The notes under the pieces are model-generated. The model was not told the origin of the DNA. It did not search any database and saw nothing but the letters and a program-made list of their open reading frames with translations. From Zygaena filipendulae (taxonomy: Eukaryota; Arthropoda; Insecta; Lepidoptera; Zygaenidae): a stretch of DNA of 64,000 nucleotides. Of this stretch, positions 44,660 through 57,200 are shown piece by piece. The stretch lies in the NCBI GenBank assembly GCA_907165275.2, contig OU015655.1, forward strand, positions 14,210,501 to 14,274,500, given 5' to 3'. A program made the position numbers and the translations under genes. How positions within the stretch are numbered: the stretch's first letter is position 1; every line of letters begins with the position of its first letter.

Positions 44660-47144
44660 GCAACGACTAAGAGAGACTTGTACTTATTATTTATTGAAGA
44701 AGACGTACCAAGAATAGTAAGGTACCTATTCTAGGTACGACTCTAATAGTGCAGTAAACGGCGGAAGTACGTATCGAACAATAACACCGCTTTTGCTAAA
44801 CGTTTCAATCCTTTTTCCACGACCTACATACAACAGGTACAACAGGACCTACATACTACATTACAACCAGGTAATAAAAAACTGTAATATTCAGGAAAGC
44901 ACGGTCAGGGAAGCTAAAACAACCGTCCGCCAATGGCTAATGTCTTTATCATATGATGACACTGAGAAGTTATTAAACTGTACTCGAGCTTGATTTTGTT
45001 GTTTGTTTGTAAGTGCTTATAACGAATGCATGTGTGTGTGTGCGTACTTTTTGTCATATTAATATTTTAATACATATCTATTTAGGTTATTCATAGTTGT
45101 TTTTTCCTTAATTGTAGGTCGTAAAGACCGATCCCCAGATTCAGGCTTGACCTATTGCGGGATCCAAAACTCACTCGATGTTAAGAAAACTTATGGTGAC
45201 AAAATTCTTAAATTTATTCTTAAATCAGTAGTTACATTATAATATTGACCTCTAGTTGTTTTAAAACTTGGTGCTTGATAACATTAAAAGAGGTTTATGT
45301 GAACCCGTTGCATATCTCTATATATACCTATCTAAGCTGATCGTGTTAAAACCTTAATTAAAATCGATATTATTATATTACTAATTCGGAATTTTCGCAG
45401 GAACTTCAAAGTGAAATTGTGTCCAAAAAATAAAAATAAAAAATTTCTGCCGAGGGCTATAAGTATCTATGTTAGATTAATAAAAACTCCATAGAAAAAA
45501 AATAACAGTTTTTTTTCCCAATTTTCTGATATTCCTGGCAACTTCACAAAATTTACAAACATTTTTAATATCTTTGTTTTTCCGAATCGCTGCATTCGTT
45601 ATCTAAATAAACTACCCATATCACAAGTTTTATTAAAACCAGACCAGTAGTTTTCGAATGAGACGATTCACTACGTGCACAGACAGATCCGTTACATTTT
45701 CTTTGTACATAGATAAATTACGTAGCTACGGAAGACGTTATTGGGCGTATCATGAGACAGTACCTAAATAACGTCTGGGTCCTTGGCAATGCTTCTTGAA
45801 TTTAATTATAACCCACCTACTACAATACGTAGAGTATCTATCAAAATTGTATGAAACTTGGCGTATGAATGTGTAGCGACAAAATTAGAATTTAACATTG
45901 AACAGTTTTCTAATGTCGTGCTCTATATGCTTTTTTCGAGTTTGCAGTTACCTCTTGTCCCTCCACCCGTTTTGTATAGACAGCAAGGCCATCATAATGA
46001 GGGTAGGTAGGTACAGCTAGCATCTAAAATACGTAATCACTTTAGTCTATGTATATTTTAATCCAACTACAATAGTAATAACGTTCGACGACTGATAAAA
46101 AGTAACATACCAACCTAGTTTTTGATGCTTGCTGTAAGAGGACTTAATTTGAAAATTGGAACACATGTTTTTTTTTTTAATTTAGTTTGTACGTCAATGA
46201 GAAATTGGAATAATTGGAATAAACGCATGATATTTCCAGATCACATTTTTTTTGATTAAGATACCTGCTACCATTACTTTGGTTTTGGACCATAATAGGT
46301 AGCATAAAACGATCAATTTGTCAAGAAGTTCGAAGTTTCGTGTTCAAACACATCGTCAACTTATCCAACTCCCTTATTAAAACAATACTATCGTAGAATA
46401 CAATAACTGTTTCCGTAATATTGGCGGGATAGAAGGCAGGTGTAAGCTAAATAGAGAGTTCACTTAATTGGATTTTGAAGATACACTTAAAGAAGGTGCA
46501 GTTTCTATTTGCTTATGGATTATTTCAGAATTATAAATTAAATATGTATGAGATTATGTTGTTGAAGATAATTTTACAGAAACCCCTAACATCTTTTACG
46601 ATTGATGATGTTTTAATTTCATGTAGAGCTGAGGCAAAGTGATAAAGGTTCATATTAGAAACTGCCAATAGATATAAAATTTGAATAAAAATAATTTTAG
46701 TCTTCTTTGAGTATTACTTACTGTGGAAAATGTCATTGAACTTAATTTTTGATTGCTGTGAAATAAAAAGTGCATTACCTAACTCGTTCAAAAATCAACG
46801 TCTACTGCGATCATTGATGTAAAAAAAAAAATTACGTTGGCTGCAGCTATATAAATATTTTCATAATAATATTAGACATTATTTTGAATGGGAAAACGTT
46901 ACGCAACTAGGTCAGTGGGACACTGAGGTAACAGGCCGGGACCTCGAACCTGTTACAAACAGAATAACAAATGCAAGTCAACCGGAGTTCAACATTCCGG
47001 CCGAATTTATCTACGTCTATGTGGAATTAAACGGACGTGATGCTGGAAACGAAAAAAAAAAATAAACAAAAAAAGGAAATTCCGTTCAAATGTGAATCAG
47101 CGGAATACGTAATTCGAATTGAGAATTAGAGAAGAGAGACGAGC
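44660..47144. other. Spacer between Trh and the OGT-like gene
   Basis: AT-rich sequence in which I see no exon and no clear repeat after the LINE remnant. I looked specifically for TPR-encoding exons on the plus strand and found none. The ORF at 44793-44993 has no recognisable product. Confidence 0.5.
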
Positions 47145-48132
47145 GACGTCGTCAGTCGCGCCGGATCCCGCCGCGTGGCCACGGCTCCGTCGCAGGCCGC
47201 CTCCAGTCACAGATCGATAGGACACCGCGCCGCTCGCACACGCTTTTTACGAGTACCGCCGACACGTAAACATTTTATGGGTGTTTAAAAAGTTTTATCG
47301 CACCGTTCACCGATACCGCTCTAATTCTTTCACTTCGTCGTCTTTAAACGATTTATTACCGCCGTGATCATTGAAACACGTGAATATTAATACTTCTTTG
47401 TATTTACGTCGGGATTTTTTTTTGTTTCGACAACAGTTCTATCGATGCGACTATGCGGACGTAAACAATAAGTTTCGGTACTAAAATAAACACTTGGAAG
47501 TCTGTGTGTATCAGCTGCTTTTAATGAGTTTACCGGGCGATGGAGCCAGCTGATATTTTGGCTCGGTTTCGACGGTGTAATGAGTTGTTCAGACATTAAT
47601 AATAAAAAATAGAGGAGTTTAACAAAAAAGTCAACAAATATAGAAGCTATTGACGAAAGGAAATTTTCTTGCTGCGTTATTAATAAGATAAGGAAATTAC
47701 GAATTTAAACTGACCAAAGAAATTTTATGTGTTAAATTAGAATAAAATTTACGGACTGCATTAGATAGGTATTTCGCATTTGCATATTTGCATTATATTT
47801 ATTCGTTATTGTTACTACACAAACTTTAAAAACAAACATAATTCGAAATTTTAAATTTTATAATTAAAAATAAAATTGCATGGCCGGAAAATAAATGGCC
47901 TAGATGAAAGAAAATTTTCACATATCTGAATATGGCAGCTGAAGCGACAGTGGCGTGGGGGGTGAAGGCCACGGTCGTAGACTCTACGGACGCAGCGTCG
48001 CGCCGCGGTTGACAAGTTGGCAGCGAGCGTGCGCGCACGCAGCGCGGCGAGTGACGTCACGCGCTGACTCGCGGCCGCCCGCCGTAGCCGCCGCCAGTAC
48101 ATCCTCGCTCGGCCCGAGGACATGTCCGTGTT
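47145..48132 (+). promoter_or_regulatory. GC-rich promoter/5' UTR region of the OGT-like gene
   Basis: Two CpG-rich patches (about 47145-47240 and 47940-48130) stand out from AT-rich surroundings. An arthropod initiator TCAGT is at 47152-47156; no TATA box is seen. Several long overlapping ORFs on both strands here (for example 47955-48242) are composition artefacts. Which patch holds the transcription start is not decidable from sequence. Confidence 0.45.
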
Positions 48133-48251
48133 ATGGATTACCAATGCATCGTCGTCTACACGGTCATCAACATCGCACCGCCGCGGCTCGCCGGCCCAAC
48201 GACGGAACTGGCCGATGGCTGCGTCACTTGGCTCAAAAATAAGATCAAAAG
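48133..48251 (+). CDS. Candidate leader exon of the OGT-like gene
   Basis: ATG at 48133 opens 39 codons ([17 protein letters not shown] to WLKNKIK) plus AG, ending in phase 2 at GTGAGA. The first TPR exon begins with the third base of a codon, so the join is in frame and creates Arg40. No homology was recognised. The N terminus is moderately hydrophobic but not a convincing signal or mitochondrial peptide. An alternative ATG at 48122 ends in phase 1 and would not fit. The exon could instead belong to an unrelated overlapping gene. Confidence 0.5.
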
Positions 48252-51200
48252 GTGAGATTTTTTTTTAAACTCTTTCCTTCGCTTCTCTGACAGCGAATGA
48301 AAATCGCCGCTGTCTTACCATGACATCTGAAATGGGGAACTTTTGCCGGTAATCTTCATTATTATCTATTAAGTTTTTGTCTTTCATAGTATTTTAAATA
48401 TGGAATAATGACAAAATGTGTTTTTTTGGGAAATATTTAATTATTCTAGTCTATTCATTAGAAATTATGTTAGTTAATCGAAATAAATATTGTTGAAAAA
48501 ATACTTGACTGAATATTATGAATTTTTAATGAAAAATGGAACACAAATCTATGCATATAAATAAAATTGAAGTTTGTAATTCTAAATTGACAGCTTTTCA
48601 CTAAATGCGTATGTAAGTATATAGTACTATATAGGTACGGAACATGCATATTGCATAATTAAAACAATTTTCACAATATTTCTCTGTCCGTCTGTTTGTT
48701 TGTTCTGGCTAATTTCTAGAACGCCTGGACGAAATTTTAACGGGACTTTCACTGACATATAGCTCATGTTATAAGGAGTAACGTAGGCTACTTATGTTTT
48801 AGAAAAAAAAAAAAAAACAGTTCCTGGGGGAATTCCGAAACTCACGCGGGTGAAACCGCGAGCCACCGCTAGTTAATTAATAAAAGGTAAAATGCGAATG
48901 AAGTTTCCATACGGTTACTGTCTAGACGAGAAATGCTGACAAGTTTTGCGTTCCAAGTTGAAGGATACATCTTGTCTTCACACATGCTATTAAAATATTA
49001 AATTGCTAATTTCAATTTATCAAAAATTCTGGTAGAGATAATGTAATAAAACACTTACAGTATGAAAAGTAGTTGTATGTATCGTACGTAATTTTCTTTT
49101 AAATATTTCAAACATACAACTTCGGCCTGCGCTATTAGATTTAGACGTATTTAAAGAATTTACTGATATCGTTTAAGACTTCATTAAAAAAATCTCTGAC
49201 CTTTATTTATGCTTGACGATTAAATAAATAAGGTGTAGTAAATAGATTGAAGTCTAGACAGTACGAGTACAACGGATACAACTCTATAAAAGCTAATAAT
49301 TTACACCGTTTAGTATACCTTCGTTGTACATAATAAATTCAAAACATAACTATGGGAATCGTGCAATTTGGACCGATATCAAGAACACTTTCCGTTTGTT
49401 GGTTATTACAGTTCGTTCTTGACCCGATGTTTGTTTATAAATTTAATTATTGCCGAATCAATTTTCTCCAGAGCGGTAGCAGTGTACCTCCAATCGCTGA
49501 AGTTAACGCAGAACAATGGGTTCATGCACGGCAATCTGGCCTGCCTGTACTACAAACAGGGCCTCATCGATTTGGCTATAGACACATACAGGCGAGCTAT
49601 AGAACTGCAACCGGACTTTCCGGACGCTTATTGCAATCTCGCTAATGCACTCAAAGAGAAAGGCGATGTGGCGGCAGCAGAAGAATGCTACAACGCCGCG
49701 CTGCGACTGTGCCCGTCCCATGTGGACACCCTTAACAATCTCGGTAACGTTAAAAGGGAACAAGGCGATATCGGCGAGGCAACCAAATTGTACCTGAGAG
49801 CGCTGGAAGTGTTCCCCAATTTCGCAGCCACTCACAGCAATCTGGCGACTCTTCTCCAACAACAAGGTAACTTTGTGAAATTAACCACAAAAAAACACCC
49901 TCTCGTCTCTCATGATCAAAGTGTGTGTTTGAAAGCGAATTATTTGATACGAAATGTTTTTCGGAGTTTGTTTCAGTGAATATATTCTTTTATAACATGC
50001 AGAGCGAATTTGTGCGTGCTTGGTATTTTTTTATGTACCTACCTATCGTTTTTAATTCTCGCTAATGGATGAGTAAGTAACGCCCTTTAACCACCGTAAT
50101 TAGCATACAACGTATAATTATGCTGACATTAAGAGAGTAAATTTAACAACAATGTATAACTATTCCTACTAAATTAATCAATATTTTTTTTTATATTATT
50201 TAGACTGAAAGTAAAAATCAATGATATAGACAATATTAAAACGAAACAGACTACAATATGAAATTCAGATATGAGCTGCGTGGAAAAGACCCTAAGATCT
50301 TGGCAATGTTTTCTAGCTGAATCATAGTGCTAATGCGTTATGCAGGAAAACCGCCAGCTTTTCAGTCTTCAGCTACTTCCAAATTAACCCTGTTACTTAG
50401 GTTCCGTTTGCTAATTAAATATCCACTAACGAATAGAATCATGACTTCAGTGGTGTGTTGTTTTTGCGAATGCGTTCATCGGGCTGAAGTATCATTCTTT
50501 ATGAAATTATATAAATTGTTTTTTCATACGAACTAGCTTTTCTGTTTCATCGTTAATTTTGTGGTTTTCTTTGAAATTCCGAGATAAAAAGTACGCTATC
50601 TATCTGTACAATACAATGTGTAAGCAAAATGTCACGATGATCGGATCTGACTAGTTCAAGCGTGAAAGTGTAACAAACAAACAAACAAAGTAGCAATCGC
50701 ATATAATATTAAGGATTTTTTATTACAGGCAAGTTACACGAAGCGTTGACTCACTACAGGCACGCTATAAATATACAACCGCATTTCGCTGACGCGTATA
50801 GTAATATGGGTAACACTCTGAGAGAACTTCAAGATATAAACGGTGCTTTAGTTTGCTTCAAGAAGGCAATCGAGATAAATCCGTCATTTGCCGATGCACA
50901 TTGCAATTTAGCCAGCGTTCACAAGGACATGGGAAACATAACTGAAGCTATCCATTTCTACCAGAACGCTTTGGATCTAAAACCAGATTTTCCCGACGCT
51001 TACTGCAACTTGGCACATTGTTTTCAAGTTATCTGCAATTGGGACGACTACGAAGAACGAATGGTACATATCGTGTCAATAGTCGAGAGTCAATTACGCA
51101 GTGAGAAATTGTCATCTGTACATCCGCATCATTCCATTTTATATCCGTTGTCGAATAAAACGAGAAAAGAAATCGCGGCGCGACACGCAAATTTGTACAC

Positions 51201-54200
51201 AGACAAAGTGAATATGGTGAATAGAGTTCATTTCCATTATTTAAATAATACAAAGGGCAGAATACGTATCGGGTACGTGAGTAGCGATTTCGGTAACCAT
51301 CCCACGTCACATTTGATGCAATCTATTCCGGGCTTACACGACCGGACCAAGTTTGAAATTTTTTGCTACGCTCTAAATCGCGACGACGGGACAACATTCC
51401 GCAGCAAAATAGTCAAAGAATCAGAACATTTCATCGACCTATCGTCAGTCGACGATTACGTCGAAGCGTCGAAACAGATTAACGGTGACGGCATTAACAT
51501 TTTACTAAACATGAACGGCTACACCAAAGGGGCTCGTAATGAAATCTTTGCTTTGAAGCCGGCGTCTTTGCAAGTTATGTGGCTGGGCTACCCGGGAACG
51601 AGCGGTGCGGAATATATGGATTATGTAATCACCGACGAAACCTCCTCACCCATGTCAACAGAATTAGACTTTAGTGAAAGCTTCGCGTACATGCCATACA
51701 CATACTTCATTGGGGATCATAAACAAATGTTCCCACATTTAAAGAGAAGATTTATAGTAAGGACTGATAATGACACCGTGTACAATAAAAACGAGGTTGT
51801 GATAAATATTGCCGAGAATGTAAATATAGAGAATGTTCGTGTGAAAGAATATAAAGATATTGTCGAATTCCATAACTCGGAACCAATAGAAATAAATGTA
51901 AATGAAATAAACATTCCACAACACGTGATTGAAACTTTATCAAATCCAAAACAAAGACAGGTATTATATTTGAATTAAATTTTAATAAAAAAAAATTGAA
52001 TTGAATATCTTTTCATTGCAAACTATATATTTGCACTCATACACAATAAATGTTTGTTTAAGGTTGTTTTTAGAGATATGACTGTACTCAACGGTCTAAC
52101 AATAAATTGTAGCGATAAGAAAGTGGCTTCAGGAGAGAAATCGTTTGACAATAATTTAATATTAACTTCGCGCAGTCACTACGGCCTCCCGAGTGACGCC
52201 GTTATATATTGCAATTTTAACCAATTGTACAAGATGGACCCCAACGTGATGGAAATGTGGGTGAACATATTAAAATTGGTCCCGAACAGTTATCTCTGGT
52301 TGTTGAGTTTCCCACCCGCTGGCGAGCCAAATATAATGAAATTTGTTCAAAATCTAGGTAAGATATTCCACAAATATTATCACTGTGTTTGCTTTAAATA
52401 TAATATTATAATTTCTCTTACCTATTACTGTGTTCAAGACCCTTTTGCAAAACATACGATTTAAATCGTACCATCGTTTATTCCAAGTTACAATCGCATC
52501 AATTTGTATTTAAATCATGTGCTATTGTTTTACTGAAATTATTGTGATGCGTAATTTTTTTTTCTTTCTAATACGATTTTGTTTTTGTGTTTTGTACCGC
52601 GATCCCTTTGTAAATAAAGTTGGCAGCGGTGGTTCAAAGTGTTAGTTAGTAAGCTAATAGTAGTTTATAGCAACTGACCAACGCATGCGGTTGGTCAATA
52701 AATTTTGCCTTTAGTTACAAATTACTCACCGACCAAAACTGTGAAGCATAACAATTTACGGGGGTTCGACATCTGCTAAACATCTTGGCTGTTCCAGGGC
52801 TCTGGTTAAATATAGCTACTGAGTATAATTTATTGCTCTTGTGAATATTATGTACCTTTTGCCAGTAGTAAGGAAAAAAAAACATCGTATCTTTCACTTG
52901 GTTGGGCATGGGAGGAAAGTTGCGACAGTCGCGTAAACGGAGAATAGAATATTATATTTATTTTAACTGAACTATTTATGTAATAGGTACTAATATTGTT
53001 CCAGTAGCATTACATTTGTATTTTTATGAAAAAAAATCTTTTTAGTTAATACCTATCTAGAGCAGTTGTGGTCTAACGCGGTACCTACTGCTACTTTTGG
53101 TATTAAACTCATACAATACGTAGCAAAGTCAGGGCGTCGCGTAGGTTTGAAGTAGTTTGAACCTCATAGTAACACAGTTCTTGCAACACACAACCTTTAC
53201 ATTATGTGTTACTGTGTAAATAACGTTCTATGGTTTGTTATTGACAGCACCGTTGGTGTAGTGGTAAGGTAACTGTCTGCTCCGCCGGGTCGCGGGTTCG
53301 ATCCCGCATCAGGGTAAACAATGGTATCTATATCTCTGAGTCTGGGTGTTCAAAAGGTATTATAAGTACAAAAAAAGTATATAAATATTATAGTAGTTGT
53401 CTGGTACACATAGTACATAAGCATTGCTTAGTTTTGGACCAGGTGGCGCTGTGTGGTAATGTCCAAGCATTATTATTATATCTATATATTATATATAAAA
53501 ATGAATCCCTATTTTTCTTGGTCACGGCATCACGCGTGAACGGCTGGATCAGTTTAGGTAATTCTTTTATTTTTGTTTGTTATTGTAAGGAGAGGAAGAA
53601 TATGAAAGAATTTTGGAGTTCCTGCGGGAATTCCGAAACTCACGTCGGGCCTTTCGCTGCTGATTAGCTGATGTTACATGGAAAAAATAAGGCTAATTTG
53701 TAGTTGAGTTGGAGTTGGTGAAACCGCGGGGCACAGCTATAGTTTACTACGAAAACTTATTGTTTTTATTAATACCCTTCTTATATTGCAGGGTTGTCGC
53801 CAGGACGGATTATAATTTCGAAAATAGCTTGCAAGGAGGAGCACGTGCGTCGAGGGCAGTTGGCGGACGTTTGTCTGGACACACCCCTATGTAACGGGCA
53901 TACAACAGCAATGGACATGCTGTGGGCGGGCGCGCCTGTTGTCACACTGCCCGGTGATACTTTAGCGTCCAGGTCAATACTATAACATCTCAAATCCGTC
54001 ATCAATAAATAGACGCAGATAAGCAATAACATGTTAACCCACAAAATAAAGTTACTGATACAGAACGCTTTATTGAGAGTTACAGAACGTTTTTTAATTA
54101 TTTGTTTATCTTATTACATTGTTTAAATATGTAACAAAATGTTGAACATAAAAAATATTGACTCAAAATGGCGTTATAATTTTAAAACACGATTTACTCA

Positions 54201-57200
54201 AAAAATTTCCAGTGTGGGTTAACACACTATTGCTTATCTATGTCCAAATAATAATTTGCCTTTATCTCAAACTAGCTGTCCCTCTCTGTTTCACCGGCGG
54301 TAATTTTGGAGTTCCCGTGGGAGTTTCGGGTCAAGAAATACCCGTTCTCACTCAGTACTACCGTAGCTTCCTATAAGTGAAAGAATTTTCAAAATCGGTT
54401 CAGTAGACCCAGAGATTACCCCCTACAACGTCACAAAAACAATTGACAAACTTTACCTGTTTATAATATTAGTACACTTAGCTGATAGTAGTCCATTGCC
54501 TCTTATTTTTCTGAATTCCAAATATTCATTACCAATGTGACCCTTTGAGCCTGTATCTATACTAACGTTATAAAGAGGCAAGATTTGACTTTTTATATGT
54601 TTGTGTGTTACGATTAAACCTAAAAACTACTGGGCCGATTTCAAAAACTTTTTCACCATTAGAGTGATTCATTATCTATAAGTAACATAGGTTATATTGT
54701 AATCCGGAATCCCCGCAGGAACTCTAGAATTACCGCGGGTAAAACCACGGGGAGCATCAGTTGTTAAGTGCCTTTGAATTTCTCGTTTCTTTTTAAAGTT
54801 AAAAAAGTGAGTACAGAATATCTAATTAAAACGAAAACAAAAACTAAGACGAATAAGAATTTAATAAAAATTCTAAAAGCCATTTTTTATTCCGAGAATC
54901 GTTACGTTGAACTTGAGATTTTATCTACCTGTGAGTTAAGTTATACTGAGCGTCTCGAGGATGCTTTAAGTGAGTAGGTGCGTGTAGACTTTTATTTGCT
55001 TTTTATGGGCTTAGTTTTAATACTCAACTTTTCATGAATCGTCCGTGAAGAAGCTTCTTTTAAAGGCATTTAGAGATAGTTGCCTCATGATTTTATTTAC
55101 TATGCAAATTGTTTTCCCTAGGTTTTTGGTGGGGAGCAATGGTATTGGATATGTTAGCATATGACAGGTTATAAAATACTAGCTGCTCTCCGCGGTTTCA
55201 CCCGCGTCAATTTCGGAGTTCCCGCGGCAATTCCGGAACAAAAAATGTTACAATTATAGAATAATGTATAAAATAAATTTATAATCCGCTAGCTGTTCGC
55301 CGCGATTCCGTCTGTGTTAACTGCGTAGTTTCCGCAGGAATTCCGGGATAATAGTTCCCTAAGTATGTCCTTTACTCTACGTCTGACAACGTGTATCCAA
55401 AATTTCATGATGATTGGTTAAGCCGTTGTGACATGAAGTACAAAATATCAATCATATCAATTACTTTCAGGGTAGCTGCATCGCAACTGAAAACGCTGGG
55501 TTGCACCGAGCTCATAGCGAAAAGTAGAGAGGACTATCAAAATATTGCTGTGGAATTGGGAACAAATGGAGAATTGTAAGAGAAGTTTATTTCTACCCTT
55601 ATGAATAACGAGACTCCTTCGGGAACGATTGGATCCGCGCCGAATACGTGAATCCAGGCTCATGTCAATCTCGGTGTTGAACATTCAAAGCGCCAGACGA
55701 TAAAGCGTGACTGATGTAAATAAAATTGCAATCAAAAACAGGGATCTATACCAGCCCCCTTAGCCAAGTTGACAATCCTTATCTAATCCTTAGCACATTC
55801 AAATTCAATCCTTAACGCGTAGAAAACTAAGGAACGAATCGTCGTGTCACGTAAAATCGTCCAATCAAAAGTACAGCTTTTCGTGACTTGCACGTGACGT
55901 ACTGAGTCATAACGATTCCGTTCCTTAGTTTTCTATGCGTTGAAGATTGTCGACTTGGCTAAGGGGGCAGACTTAAATTCGTAGCGTCGATAAAATGGAA
56001 ATCGCGAGGCAATGGTTTTATATTTTTTCAGTCAATCGATCAATCACGTCGCCCACCAAATGCCATTTATCGGTAAATGGAAAGGCACCCTAAAGATAAG
56101 ATATACGGGATGTTCCAAAACTCAAAGTCACACAGGGTACAGGGGACTTTAGAAGGCGACTGTTGGGAAAAAAGTTCACGTCTTCCAACGAGGGTTGCCA
56201 CCAGTACCTACTATAGTACAATATTATAATATCGTACTTTTTTTTCATTCAATTGTACTGTATATTATAGAAAAATAATCTAGTACGAAAAATACAATAT
56301 TTTTATCCCGAATTCGCACTATTTTTTTTATTAATTCAATACGCACCTGCAGCGCAGCACGGGGCATTTCGGAACGAAACGCATTCTCTGCAGCAAAATG
56401 TCAAACTGGCAATAATTTGTCGATGTATGCAGCCCGATACTTTAATGATTAAAAAAAAAACATAAATACAGCCGAATGCGCAACCTCCCTTTTTGGAAGT
56501 TTGTTAAATGTCTGTGTACTTTTTATTTCCTGCATTTCCCATAAGTTTTCAGGAAACAAAAGGTGGCAGCCCCATTTCCAAGTTGTGCTCGTGGGGAAAC
56601 GAGAAGTTGCACTTGTCCATCAGAATCGTTTCGTTTATAAACGTTACACGGTTCACTTCAAAAACAATGTTGTTTAACTTTTTATGAGAGTTTCCTCAAC
56701 TCATTTATCTTGTTAAAAATTTTATGATCACTGTATTTTTTCCATGACAAAACAGAGAGTCGTTAACGAGCGTATTATTATCCCCAGTTTCCGTCTATAG
56801 ACGTAGAGTTTTGAGTCACGTTGTATCAAGTATATATCGATATACTTATGTAACACTAACCGGTGCCCGCTGTTTCACCCGCGGTAATTTCGGAGTTTCC
56901 GCCGGAATTCCGGGATAAAAAGCACCCTATGTCCTTTTCTGTACCCCTGATAACGTGCATGCCAAATTTCATCAAAATTCGTTCAGCCGTTTTTGCGTGA
57001 TTGAGAAACAAACATCCAAATATCCCAACATCCACTCTTTCACATTTATAAAATTATATGTAAGTAGGATGATCGGTAGATTGGTTTAGCCGTGATAAGA
57101 TAACAAACAGACAGATTGTTATTATTTACCTACCTATCTCACAATGACCCGAGTCCGCTACACAGAGAGGAAATCCGAGTCATGTAGGTAACCGAGCTTT

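Noticed and set aside
47955..48242. 95-codon Arg/Ala-rich ORF and the antisense ORFs at 47826-48144
   Set aside because: All frames are open on both strands because of high GC content. Composition is unlike a real protein, and the frame starting at 48133 is the one that splices correctly.
49352..49645. 97-codon ORF overlapping OGT-like exon 2
   Set aside because: Out-of-frame shadow of the TPR exon.
51717..51949. Antisense ORFs in the OGT-like intervening domain
   Set aside because: Produced by A-rich coding sequence on the other strand; no independent support.
53243..53320. tRNA gene
   Set aside because: Same reasoning; its body and tail match the SINE at 32558-32850.
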